Shown one piece after another: positions 10,301-17,641 of a DNA stretch of 64,000 nucleotides (position 1 is its first letter; the number at the start of each line of letters is the position of its first letter). A model generated the notes under the pieces. The model was not told the origin of the DNA. It did not search any database and saw nothing but the letters and a program-made list of their open reading frames with translations. Made by a program: the position numbers and the translations under genes. The stretch spans positions 4,297,063 through 4,361,062 of the forward strand of contig OY282420.1 of NCBI GenBank assembly GCA_958295955.1, in the 5' to 3' direction. Source of the stretch: an uncultured Bryobacterales bacterium. GTDB taxonomy: Bacteria; Acidobacteriota; Terriglobia; Bryobacterales; UBA6623.

Positions 10301-10631
10301 TTGCTATCATGTGACCCGATCGGACATCGATATGGTCCCGGTTCCCGATTCGTTGCTATTAGACAAAAGACTCCACGGGCTGTCCGACACGCTCGTCGAT
10401 GACCTTGAACGCAACGCCGAGATACGGACCAGGAGGAGAGCGGACGGCAGTGAACAGACGGAAGTGAATTATTCTGCTGGGAAGTCAAAATATGTAATGG
10501 ATGAAATCGACAGGATGCTTGCCGGACACTACGGCTTGTCAGAAGAGGAAGTTTCTTACTTGGTAAACTACGATGCGAAGTATCGAATCAACGACACCGG
10601 CCGCGATCACAGATTAGAACTCAGGATGTAG
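7320..10631 (+). CDS. Eco57I-like adenine-specific DNA methylase
   Basis: An 1103-residue N6-adenine methyltransferase of the large Eco57I/type IIG-like class. The SAM-binding motif is DPTCGSGAF (D516) and the catalytic motif is NPPYVE (N768). Residues 1-500 are a family-specific N-terminal region with NPDVLGYIFEKYIN and GAYYTKEDI. I see no clear PD-(D/E)xK nuclease, so cleavage may depend on the upstream PLD domain. Residues about 775-1100 should be the target-recognition domain. Base composition changes there: 8881-8940 is 38/60 G+C, while 9901-9960 is 19/60, which suggests a recently exchanged recognition domain. The gene ends with normal helical residues, so it looks intact. Confidence 0.88.
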   Translation: MPKLDRDRVRNYLNIFDLRALFVEELGWDRGGADIEVEAGGAAFALQAVAHKRGMVAYQCVAAADEAFPDHPTRMKIDRELTKTAREHIVVYASPDRGMHCWQWVKREPGKPDRARSHSFRRGQSGEALIQKLDHLVVTLEKEERLTIVDVTDMARAAFDVEKVTKRFYERFRKEHGDFLAFIEGFQNAADREWYASLMLNRMMFIYFIQKQGFLDGDPDYLRNRLERVRREHGTGCFQTFYRLFLRRLFHEGLDLPAAERAPDLAKLLGRVPYLNGGLFETHDLERRNPEVDIPDEAFAAVFEFFDAYQWHLDDRPLRNDNEINPDVLGYIFEKYINQKQMGAYYTKEDITGYIGRNTVIPFLFDRARKACPVAFGPAGGVWRLLSDAPDRYIYAVMRHGITYDIHGKQDLAEKRELPEKIAAGLDDISQRGGWNDAAPSEYALPTETWREHVARRRRYEEVRAKLARGEVASVDDLVTFNLDIEKFAQDAIAESEGPELVRAFWQALGKVSILDPTCGSGAFLFAALNILEPLYLTCLEAMRGFLDDLERAPRRRRPEYLSDFRKALANVDAHASERYFILKSIVVDNLYGVDIMEEAVEICKLRLFLKLTAQLERSEDIEPLPDIDFNIRAGNTLVGFASLDEVREAFRTAGNGQRRMLYPEEDEKLKDIEEEAKIAEDAFREFRRMQTEQSMDAGAFTGAKAKLRKRLAGLRAELDRYLAGEYGVKTGNKKEYAQWLAGHQPFHWFVEFYGVVRGGGFDVVIGNPPYVEIPKIAGHYSLRNYKVIKTGNLYAVCLERFRQLLGSNRRYGVIVPISAVSTPRMLPLMRLLVDSSSLHISNFAVRPAKLFSGVDMNLSILVGRPITKKDQKGIFTTAYTRWNETYREHLFDTISYIESEFYEPFSAITKISSGIDQAILDKLMKYDPLTRLRIKESQNPIYYHSGGRYFRKCIRRKLSNEYKELSLPEEAANSILCLLSSSLYYWLWIIFSDCYHVTRSDIDMVPVPDSLLLDKRLHGLSDTLVDDLERNAEIRTRRRADGSEQTEVNYSAGKSKYVMDEIDRMLAGHYGLSEEEVSYLVNYDAKYRINDTGRDHRLELRM

Positions 10632-10680
10632 CAATGCCCGTAACTTTGACGGAACCGGATGGATCCATCCAGGATAATCG

Positions 10681-10686
10681 AGGAGG
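10681..10686 (+). promoter_or_regulatory. Strong ribosome binding site for zinc-ribbon microprotein
   Basis: AGGAGG lies 10 bases before GTG 10697. It favours translation of the 43-residue form of the small protein over the upstream ATG at 10634, which has no such site. Confidence 0.5.
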
Positions 10687-10696
10687 TGAAACTCCC

Positions 10697-10828
10697 GTGT
10701 GGAAGTGCCCTCATTGCGAACGGCTGCTCAAGATCGACGATTTTGGCTGGCGTAAGCGGGATGACAAATATCCCGGGCAGAATGTTTGGCACAAGCAGTC
10801 TTGGTGTACGGAATGCCGCGGAAGCTGA
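10697..10828 (+). CDS. Zinc-ribbon microprotein, unknown function
   Basis: A small protein of 43 residues from GTG 10697, or 64 residues if the in-frame ATG at 10634 is used. It has two CxxC pairs (WKCPHC near its start and WCTECR at its end) separated by a DFGWRK segment. This is the treble-clef or ribbon-like pattern often found ahead of phage HNH nucleases, but no HNH domain follows here. It sits just behind the methylase stop and ahead of the membrane protein, so it is probably co-transcribed. Its low GC matches the methylase 3' end. It could be a DNA-binding accessory factor or a nuclease remnant. Confidence 0.5.
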   Translation: MWKCPHCERLLKIDDFGWRKRDDKYPGQNVWHKQSWCTECRGS

Positions 10829-10854
10829 CAGATAGTTAGCATAGACATGTAACA

Positions 10855-11310
10855 GTGGGCGACGACAGACAAGAAGAACTGTTGGCAATCTACAAGCTGC
10901 ACGCCGAGCTTGCGGACCGGGTGAGCCAACGCAGGGAAGAGGTAAACAGGCTTTACGTCTGTCTGCTGACCGGGGTTTCGGTTTTATTTGCCGCTTTTCT
11001 GCGTTACGGAACGGGATCGATCCCGGTCAAGACGATTTTGGGGGCCGGCGGCGTTTTGGGAGCTTTGCTCTCGGCATCCTGGTACATCGTCATCCGTTCC
11101 TACCGCCAACTGAACTCCGGGAAATTCGATGCGCTGCACGAGTTGGAGGCAAAGTTGGCCTATCCTTTTTTCAAGCGGGAGTGGGAGTTGCTCGAAGAGG
11201 GCAGAAAGCGAAGCCGCTACTGGAAGCTGACCGTTGTCGAAACCGGCCTTCCGCTCGGTTTCTTCGCTCTTTCCGTAATTTCGATTGTCGTTGCCTTGAC
11301 GGTATATTGA
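10855..11310 (+). CDS. RipA-like multi-pass membrane protein
   Basis: 151 residues from a GTG start. A cytoplasmic helical N-terminus is followed by membrane segments near residues 31-48, 58-80 and 132-151. The segment between them has IRSYRQLNSGKF and a charged stretch ending KREWELL. This pattern recalls the RipA-family octameric membrane proteins and is also reminiscent of SLATT effectors. That match is from memory of the family and needs a profile search. Its position at the end of the helicase-methylase operon suggests a membrane effector or accessory of the defence module, although it could be an unrelated passenger. Confidence 0.65.
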   Translation: MGDDRQEELLAIYKLHAELADRVSQRREEVNRLYVCLLTGVSVLFAAFLRYGTGSIPVKTILGAGGVLGALLSASWYIVIRSYRQLNSGKFDALHELEAKLAYPFFKREWELLEEGRKRSRYWKLTVVETGLPLGFFALSVISIVVALTVY

Positions 11311-11358
11311 ACCGCAGCGGGCAAGCGCAGCCGGCTTGCCGGTCGCGGCGCCGGCGGG

Positions 11359-13890
11359 CTACCGCGCAATTTGGCCGCGGTGGGCGGTTGCGTTGACTTT
11401 CACCGTGTACTTGCCGGGCTTGCGCACTTTCGGCGTGAACCCGGAACCTCGGATGCGCAGCGTGTAAACGATCTCGTTGTTGCTTTCGTCGATGACCTGC
11501 ACGACCGGGTCCGGAGAATCGCTGACGACTTCCGGGAGCGCGTAGGCGTTGGGCAATCCGTTGTCGAGTTGGTCGATTTCAAGCGGCCAGCCGGGGTAGG
11601 GCTGCGCGCCGGGCTCGCTTGCATCCGTCCAGCGGGGCCAGTTGGCGAAGCGGATCTTGCGGGTCTCGCGGTCGAACGCGATGATGCCGTAGCCGGGGGC
11701 GCGTTCGTGCAGCGCGGCGGGCTCGATGCCGTTCCGCTCAGGGTTCGAGACCGCGTGAACCGTGATCTTGTTGCCGAAGCCGTCGAGGTATTCGCCGGTG
11801 TAGCGCGGCGCTCCTTCCTTGCGATTCCTGCCCGGCCTGGGCGGGAACCAGCGCCGCGGCCAGATGTTCGCCACCGAAGGCACGCAGATCGCCCAGCTTG
11901 CATCGTTCCAATCATCCACGCCGTATTGCAGCGAACTGCCGAGATGCTGGTCGCCGGCGATGTGGAAGGCGAACGCCTTGCGCAGCAGGCGGACGGCGCG
12001 GTTGCGCCCGGATTGCGGCCAGCCGTTCGAGTCGTGGTCCTGCACCGGCCATTCGTTGTCCGGGTACTCGCCGGGGGCGTTGACGCGCAGCCTGGGCGTG
12101 ACCGCGTCGGTCGTCGTGCCTTTCGGCAGCGTGCAGACGTCGGCCAGAATGGTTTGCGAGATCGCGGCCTTCATCCAGGCGCCCGCCCAATCCCGGCCCC
12201 ATTCCTCCAGAAAGCGCTCCTGACGCTCGCCCAACAAGGGGAAGTCGGGGTTGTCGGAGCGCTTGGCGGCGTCGTAGCGGGCGTCTTGCGCCCAGCCGTT
12301 GACGATATCGGCCTGCGGCAGCAGCACGCTGGCCGAGTCCTTCCATTTGCGGTCTTCGATAATGGCGAAGCTGACGCCGCCTATGAGCAGGTCGGTGTAG
12401 TAAACGGCGATGCCCTGCTCGATAGGCGTAGGGTCGAAGGGGTCGGGCATGTTGGCCGTTTGCGTCGTCTGCACGACGTGGACGAAGCGCGGGTCCATGG
12501 TGTAGCCGCCCTGGTCTTGCCCCGGCTTGCCGTAGCCGACGGCCTTGCGTCCGCCCGCGCCCCAGATGTTGCCCTGGTAAACGTCGTGGTCGTCGGGCAG
12601 GGCGACGGCGGGGATGTCTCTGAGCAACTCGCCGTATTCCCAGCCGAAGATGTGCCACTTGCGCAGGTAGTCGAGGATGGCGGCGTCGGTCGGCTCGCGG
12701 ACGATGCCGTATTCGCCGACGCGCTCGTAAACGTTGTCGCCGGTGAAGGCCAGCAGGTCGGGGTCGTGATGCCTGACGTTGCGCACGATGTCGTTGTGCG
12801 GAAAGCCCAGGTCGTTGTTGCCGGTGAAGGCGGCGACGACGATCTCGGGCTTGTCCGCGGGGTCTTTGCGCACGGTTCCGCCCCAGGCATGGTCCTCGTA
12901 AACGACGCGGTAGGGTGTGTCCGCGCTGTCGTCCCAGTCGGCGACGCGGAAGGTTGCGGAGCGGGCTTCGGGGTCGATCTCTGTCTCGGCGATCTGCTCC
13001 CAGGCGCCGTTGCGCTCGATTTCAAGAGCAACCTCGCGCGGCCCGTTGCCGATGGGCGCGATCATGGCGTTGAGCTTGAGCGTTCCCCGGCTGAGGGTGT
13101 GCATGGCGAAGAGGACGGGGCCGAAGGCGCGGCTGTCGTCGGCGTCCACTTTGCTGCCGGAAACGGTCCAGTCTTTGAACCAGAAGCGCAGATTGCCGCC
13201 GCGCCTGCTGCCCGGCTTGAGGTCCCAGCCGGTCTCGCCGATTTGGCGGTTATCCGGCGGCGAGTCGGGCACGGGGCCGGAGCCGGCGACCAGGGCGAGG
13301 CCGCCGGTCAGCGCGTCGGGGGCGACGTCTTCCTCTACGTGCTCGACGGAGCGGTTCGCGTCCGCTACGCGCAAGGTCAGGCGGTACGCTGCGCCGTTCG
13401 GCTCGGCGTCGAGAGTCATCTCGAGGTTGGAGAAGTCGACGCTCTCCAGGCGCTGCTCGACGCCTTCGAGCGAGCCGATGAAGACCCGGCCGTCGGAAGT
13501 GATGCCGCAGTTCAGGCCGACGCCGCGGACCGCGCTGTCGCGGTAGTCGTCGAACGACCCGCGGATGCCGACGCGGAAGCCGACCCAGCCGTCTTCGAGC
13601 GGCTCGGTGTCTTCCTCCAGGCGGCCCAGGCGGACGCTCAACGACAAATCGCCGGGCCGGTCGGCGACCTCGCGCGTCAACAGGAAAACGTTGCGGTCGC
13701 CGCCGGCGACGATGTTTTCCATGCGGCCGCCGCGCAGGCGCCACTCCTGCAGGGGGTTGGCCCAGTATTCGGGGCCGATCCACGGCCGCTCGACGGCGGG
13801 ATCCCATGCGCTTTGGAAGCTGTTCGCGGAAGAGCAGCCGAAGGACAGCAGGGCGAGAACGACTGCCGAGACAAGTTTAGCGTGGCGCAT
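11359..13890 (-). CDS. PhoD-like metallophosphatase lipoprotein
   Basis: 843 residues with a lipoprotein signal (LLSFGC, lipid-attachment Cys19). The C-terminal half has the PhoD/metallophosphatase motifs FTGDNVYERV, LPDDHDVYQG and HIAGDQHLGS, which would supply the metal ligands. The N-terminal half looks like beta-rich accessory domains. It probably acts in the periplasm or on the outer membrane as a phosphodiesterase or alkaline phosphatase-type enzyme. It is convergent with the membrane-protein gene and stands alone. Length is greater than simple PhoD proteins because of the N-terminal extension. Confidence 0.8.
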   Translation of the reverse strand: MRHAKLVSAVVLALLSFGCSSANSFQSAWDPAVERPWIGPEYWANPLQEWRLRGGRMENIVAGGDRNVFLLTREVADRPGDLSLSVRLGRLEEDTEPLEDGWVGFRVGIRGSFDDYRDSAVRGVGLNCGITSDGRVFIGSLEGVEQRLESVDFSNLEMTLDAEPNGAAYRLTLRVADANRSVEHVEEDVAPDALTGGLALVAGSGPVPDSPPDNRQIGETGWDLKPGSRRGGNLRFWFKDWTVSGSKVDADDSRAFGPVLFAMHTLSRGTLKLNAMIAPIGNGPREVALEIERNGAWEQIAETEIDPEARSATFRVADWDDSADTPYRVVYEDHAWGGTVRKDPADKPEIVVAAFTGNNDLGFPHNDIVRNVRHHDPDLLAFTGDNVYERVGEYGIVREPTDAAILDYLRKWHIFGWEYGELLRDIPAVALPDDHDVYQGNIWGAGGRKAVGYGKPGQDQGGYTMDPRFVHVVQTTQTANMPDPFDPTPIEQGIAVYYTDLLIGGVSFAIIEDRKWKDSASVLLPQADIVNGWAQDARYDAAKRSDNPDFPLLGERQERFLEEWGRDWAGAWMKAAISQTILADVCTLPKGTTTDAVTPRLRVNAPGEYPDNEWPVQDHDSNGWPQSGRNRAVRLLRKAFAFHIAGDQHLGSSLQYGVDDWNDASWAICVPSVANIWPRRWFPPRPGRNRKEGAPRYTGEYLDGFGNKITVHAVSNPERNGIEPAALHERAPGYGIIAFDRETRKIRFANWPRWTDASEPGAQPYPGWPLEIDQLDNGLPNAYALPEVVSDSPDPVVQVIDESNNEIVYTLRIRGSGFTPKVRKPGKYTVKVNATAHRGQIAR

Positions 13891-13926
13891 TACGATTTCT
13901 AAGTTAGCAGGGCGCGCCGGGGCGCG

Positions 13927-13965
13927 TCAGCGGATAACGCAGCGGATAACGGCCGGCGGATAGTT
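13927..13965. repeat. Short CGGATA-type repeats
   Basis: Two close copies of CAGCGGATAACG and a degenerate third (GGCGGATAG) lie in the gene-free stretch between the PhoD-like gene and the antitoxin. No coding function is apparent. Confidence 0.5.
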
Positions 13966-13991
13966 GAAGAAAACGCGCTGCGCGGCGGACG

Positions 13992-14057
13992 GACAATGAT
14001 TTTGGGTTGGCGGGGCAATGATTTTGGATTGATGGGACAATGATTTTGCGACAGGCG
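13992..14057. repeat. Three tandem 22-bp repeats with core CAATGATTTTG
   Basis: Copies occupy 13992-14013, 14014-14035 and 14036-14057. Each begins G(A/G)CAATGATTTTG and is followed by a G-rich variable half. They are contiguous with no spacers, so this is not a CRISPR array. Similar AAAATCATTG repeats are scattered in intergenic DNA of some bacteria, to my recollection. They lie 46 bases upstream of the antitoxin start. Confidence 0.8.
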
Positions 14058-14091
14058 GGCGCTCTCTTCCGCATGATGCCGGTCAATGCAG

Positions 14092-14097
14092 TATGCT
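14092..14097 (+). promoter_or_regulatory. -10-like box for the antitoxin
   Basis: TATGCT ends 6 bases before the ATG at 14104, predicting a leaderless transcript. Phd antitoxins usually bind near their own promoter, and the 22-bp repeats lie immediately upstream. Confidence 0.4.
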
Positions 14098-14103
14098 GAT
14101 TCC

Positions 14104-14394
14104 ATGCGGCGCGTGGGCATTGGAGAGTTGCGCAGGAACTTGAGCGTTTACATTGCCAAGGTCAAAGAGGGTGAGGCGTTTTCGGTTACCGACAGAGGCG
14201 AGCCCGTCGCCGTGCTCAAGCCGACACTCAGTCAGGAAGAGGCTTGGCAGCGATTGATCGATGAAGGCCGCGTGACCCCCGCCAAGACCCCTTTCCGTGA
14301 TTTTTTGCGTGATTACAAACCGCCGCAAGGAGAGGTCGACCACGACTGTACTGCTTCCCGATATCTGCAGGAGATGCGGGAAGACCGTATATGA
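14104..14394 (+). CDS. Phd/YefM-type antitoxin
   Basis: 96 residues from ATG 14104. The start MRRVGIGELRRNLSVYIAKV and the following SVTDRGEPVAVLKP are typical of the Phd/YefM fold, which binds DNA through its N-terminus and neutralises the toxin through its C-terminus. The stop overlaps the toxin start by ATGA, as is usual for such operons. The toxin gene behind it is broken, so this antitoxin is orphaned. It may persist as a regulator or as protection against related PIN toxins. Confidence 0.8.
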   Translation: MRRVGIGELRRNLSVYIAKVKEGEAFSVTDRGEPVAVLKPTLSQEEAWQRLIDEGRVTPAKTPFRDFLRDYKPPQGEVDHDCTASRYLQEMREDRI

Positions 14395-14536
14395 CGACGG
14401 CGTTTTGCGATTCTTCGGCTTTTTGGACGCCGGTCAGGCGGCGACCGCGCTGAGCATATCCGCGCTCGATTTCGATTTCATCGCTTACGACAAGCGCATC
14501 CCGCAGGCCGGTTTGCGCGCGCCGGCGCCTGCCTGA
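14391..14536 (+). pseudogene. PIN-domain toxin remnant (internal deletion, frameshift)
   Basis: The reading frame from ATG 14391 gives MTTAFCDSSA, the normal start of a PIN/VapC ribonuclease with its first metal-binding Asp, but it stops at 14453. A second frame ending at 14536 carries ALDFDFIAYDKRIPQAGL, which matches the end of such toxins (FVAYDKRL...). The roughly 80 residues that normally lie between, including the other acidic catalytic residues, are missing. The toxin is therefore inactive. Confidence 0.75.
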
Positions 14537-14581
14537 CCCGCCGCCCCGAGCGGGCGGCCCCGCCGAGGCGTCCCGCTTTGC

Positions 14582-14587
14582 TATCTT
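14582..14587 (+). promoter_or_regulatory. -10-like box for the metal ATPase-SPFH operon
   Basis: TATCTT ends 9 bases before the GTG at 14597, the same spacing as at several other genes in this window. No clear metal-regulator operator is seen. Confidence 0.3.
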
Positions 14588-14596
14588 GATCTACCG

Positions 14597-17500
14597 GTGC
14601 ATGTAGTCTCTGAAGATCACGCGATCAACCGCGACCGCCGCGAGCGGGTGAAGTATGTCGGCTTCACGCTGGTTGTCGGCGTGCTGCTGCTGCTCAATTT
14701 CTTGGGCATTTTCGACAGCATCCTCGGCTACGACACGGCCATTTTCCTGGCCGTTCTCGCCGGCTACAAGACTTTCTACCGGGCCATCGCCGAGTTATTC
14801 GACCGCAAGATTTCCGCCGATCTGGCGATCGTCATCGCGGCCTTCGCAGCGATGGCGATCGGCGAGTACCTGGCCGCAGCCGAGGCCATGTTCATCATGC
14901 TGCTCGGCGAAGGGCTCGAAGCCTGGGCCGCCGGCCGCACCGAGCGGGCGATCCACCGCTTCGTCGATCAACTGCCGCACCATGCCCGCGTGCTGCGCGA
15001 CGGCGTCGAGGTGGAGGTCCACGTCGAAGACCTCATGCCGGGGGATATCGTCGTGGTGCGCGCGGGCGAGCGCATCTCCGCCGACGGCATCGTCGCGAGC
15101 GGCGAGTCGTCGGTCGACGAAAGCCCGATCACCGGCGAGTCAGTGCCGCGCGACAAAGCCGCGGGCGATGAGGTTTTTTCGGGCACGGTCAACGGACACG
15201 GCCTGATCCACGTCCGCGTCACGCGCGCCGCGGACGAATCGACGCTGGCCCGCCTGATTCACTTGGTCGAAGAGGCCCGCGACCACCGCACCGCTCCGGT
15301 CGTGCGCACCGCCGACAAGTACGCCCGCTTTTTCCTGCCGGCGATCTTGGCCGCGGCCGGCGCCGTTTACTGGTTCTCCTCCGATTTCGACAATGCCGAG
15401 CGCATACGCCGCGCCGTCGCGGTGCTGATCGTCGGCTGCCCTTGCGCGCTGATTCTGGCGACTCCGGCGGCGATGGTCGCGGCTATCGGCGGATTGGCGC
15501 GCCGCGGCCTGCTGGTGCGCGGCGGCCAGGTCGTGCAGACGGCGTCGGAAATCGACACTGTGGTTTTCGACAAGACCGGCACGCTGACCACGGGCGAGTT
15601 CAACATCATCGAGATCGTCCCGGCCCCGGGCCGCGCGGAAAGCGAGGCGCTCGCGCTCGGAGCCGCTGCCGAAGCCGGCTCCGATCATCCGTTGGCCAAG
15701 GTGATTGTCGAGGCCGCCGCGGATCGCGGTCTCGCTGCCGAGGCGCCGCTCGAGGCGCAGATCGTTCCCGGCCGGGGGGCGCAGTGCGTACAGGACGGGC
15801 GGACGATCCGCGCCGGCAACGAAGCGTTTTTGGCGGAGCAGGGCATCGAGGGCTTGCAGCCCTATCTGGACGCCGCCGACCGCGCCGGCGCAACGGCCGT
15901 GCTGGTTTCGTCCGATGCGCAGTTCGTCGGCGCGATCCTGCTGCGCGATACGCCCCGACAAGGCGCGCACGACGCGGTTCGGGCCATCGAAGAGCTCGGC
16001 GTGGCCAACGTCGTGCTGCTGACGGGCGACCGGCGCAAGGCGGCCGACGCGATAGCCCGCGAAGTGGGCATCACCCACGTCGAGGCCGAGTTGCTGCCCG
16101 AGCAGAAGCTCGACCGCATCCGCCAACTGCAAATCCAGGGGCGCAAGGTGGCCATGATCGGCGACGGCGTCAACGACGCCCCCGCGCTGGCGGCGGCGGA
16201 CGTTGGCGTGGCCGTCGCCGGTTCCGGCGCCGATATCGCCGCCGAGGCGGCCGACGCCGTCGACCTTAACCACGAGATATCGAAGCTGCCCAAGCTCTTC
16301 GACGTTTCCAGGAATGCCGTCGCCACGGTCTGGCAGAACATCATCCTGTTCGCCGGCGTGGTCAACATCGTGGCCGTGTACGTGGCTGGGAAGGGCTGGA
16401 TGGGTCCCGCTCTGGCGGCGGGCGTACACCAGATCTCTTCCATCTTCGTCATGCTCAACTCCGTGCGGTTGCTGCGGGTCGAGCGGCCCGCCGGGCGCGT
16501 CCCGCGCTGGAAGCAATACGGGCGGCGGGTCGGCATCGGGCGTCTCTGGCAGACCGTTTTGCACGGCTTGCGGCTCGTCGATCCGGCCGCGGCCTTCGCC
16601 TGGCTCGTCGAAAACCGCCGCCGCTTGGTCAAGCCGTTCGCCTGGGTCTGCGCGGCCTGGTGGCTCTCCAGCGCAACGTTCGTTCTGCAAACTGACGAGC
16701 AGGGCGTGATCGAGCGCTTCGGGCGCAAAGTCCTTCCGTATCGGGAGCCGGGCGTCAATCTCAAGCTGCCCTGGCCGGTCGACCGGCTGACGCGGATCCG
16801 GGCGCGTCAGGTGCGGATTGTCGAAATCGGCTTCCGCACGACCGCCGCCGCGACTTTCAACGAACCCCCGGCATACGAATGGGACGTGCAGCACCGCGAC
16901 GGACGCATCCAGCTCAAGGAAGAAGAGACGTTGATGCTGACCGGCGATCAGAACATGATCGAGATGAGCGCCGTAGTGCATTACGACCTGGAAAAGCCCG
17001 ACGACTTTCTGTTCCGGCAACTCGACGCCGACGCGACCATCCGGGCGGCGGCGGAGTCGTCGCTGCGCGCCGTGGTGAATGCGATGCCGCTCGATGCGTT
17101 GCTCGCGGCCGGCCGGCGCGACGCCGAGAAAGCCGCCGTCGAGGAGTTGCAAATGCGGCTCGAGCGCTATGGCGCCGGCGCCAGAGTCCATCATGTGGCG
17201 ATTCAGGACTTACACCCTTCGGTCGAGGTCGTGGACGCCTTCCGCGACGTGGCCGGGGCGCTGGAGGAAAAAAACCGCATGATTAACGAAGCGGAAGGCT
17301 ATGCCAACGAGCAGGTCGCTCTGGCTCGCGGGCAGGCCGAGGCCGGCTTGCAGGAAGCCGCGGGTTATAAGGTCAGCCGCTCCGAACGGGCCGAGGGAGA
17401 CGCTTCGCGGTTTGTCCGCTTGGAAAACGAATACCGCCGCGCGCCGGGACCGACGTCCACCCGCCTGTATCTCGAAGCGATGGACGAGGTGTTGCCCGAC

Positions 17501-17638
17501 CGGCCCAAGCTGATCATCGACTCGCGCGGCGGAAAACGCAATCTATGGACCGTGGAAGACAGCGTGATGCTCGCTCCGCCCGGCGCCGGGATGCAGCAAC
17601 CGCCGCCGCCGTTCGAAATGCCCGAGGAAGAGGAATAG
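14597..17638 (+). CDS. P1B-type metal ATPase fused to HflK-type SPFH domain
   Basis: 1013 residues from a GTG start. Residues 1 to about 635 are a heavy-metal P-type ATPase. It has paired N-terminal membrane helices, TGES, the membrane CPC motif (281-283), the phosphorylated Asp325 in DKTGTLT, a GSDHPLAK His-Pro motif, GDGVND (from 522), and a last helix region with HQISSIFVMLNS. The usual N-terminal HMA metal-binding domain is absent. A further membrane helix near 676-695 leads into an HflK-like SPFH domain (TDEQGVIERFG from 699) running to about 1000 with the INEAEGYAN coiled-coil segment. The tail is Pro/Glu-rich. CPC suggests a soft or transition metal, but the specificity is open. The next gene begins immediately after the stop. 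Confidence 0.9.
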   Translation: MHVVSEDHAINRDRRERVKYVGFTLVVGVLLLLNFLGIFDSILGYDTAIFLAVLAGYKTFYRAIAELFDRKISADLAIVIAAFAAMAIGEYLAAAEAMFIMLLGEGLEAWAAGRTERAIHRFVDQLPHHARVLRDGVEVEVHVEDLMPGDIVVVRAGERISADGIVASGESSVDESPITGESVPRDKAAGDEVFSGTVNGHGLIHVRVTRAADESTLARLIHLVEEARDHRTAPVVRTADKYARFFLPAILAAAGAVYWFSSDFDNAERIRRAVAVLIVGCPCALILATPAAMVAAIGGLARRGLLVRGGQVVQTASEIDTVVFDKTGTLTTGEFNIIEIVPAPGRAESEALALGAAAEAGSDHPLAKVIVEAAADRGLAAEAPLEAQIVPGRGAQCVQDGRTIRAGNEAFLAEQGIEGLQPYLDAADRAGATAVLVSSDAQFVGAILLRDTPRQGAHDAVRAIEELGVANVVLLTGDRRKAADAIAREVGITHVEAELLPEQKLDRIRQLQIQGRKVAMIGDGVNDAPALAAADVGVAVAGSGADIAAEAADAVDLNHEISKLPKLFDVSRNAVATVWQNIILFAGVVNIVAVYVAGKGWMGPALAAGVHQISSIFVMLNSVRLLRVERPAGRVPRWKQYGRRVGIGRLWQTVLHGLRLVDPAAAFAWLVENRRRLVKPFAWVCAAWWLSSATFVLQTDEQGVIERFGRKVLPYREPGVNLKLPWPVDRLTRIRARQVRIVEIGFRTTAAATFNEPPAYEWDVQHRDGRIQLKEEETLMLTGDQNMIEMSAVVHYDLEKPDDFLFRQLDADATIRAAAESSLRAVVNAMPLDALLAAGRRDAEKAAVEELQMRLERYGAGARVHHVAIQDLHPSVEVVDAFRDVAGALEEKNRMINEAEGYANEQVALARGQAEAGLQEAAGYKVSRSERAEGDASRFVRLENEYRRAPGPTSTRLYLEAMDEVLPDRPKLIIDSRGGKRNLWTVEDSVMLAPPGAGMQQPPPPFEMPEEEE

Positions 17639-17641
17639 TTG

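Noticed and set aside
3936..11310. Canonical DISARM or BREX locus
   Set aside because: No drmA/drmB, DUF1998, PglZ or BrxC-like gene lies on either side; flanking genes are a DUF3604 protein and a PhoD-like phosphatase.
13992..14057. CRISPR array
   Set aside because: Only three repeats exist, they are contiguous without spacers, and no cas gene is near.
14297..14536. A new 79-residue protein
   Set aside because: Its first half is out-of-frame antitoxin DNA; only the end is a PIN toxin remnant.
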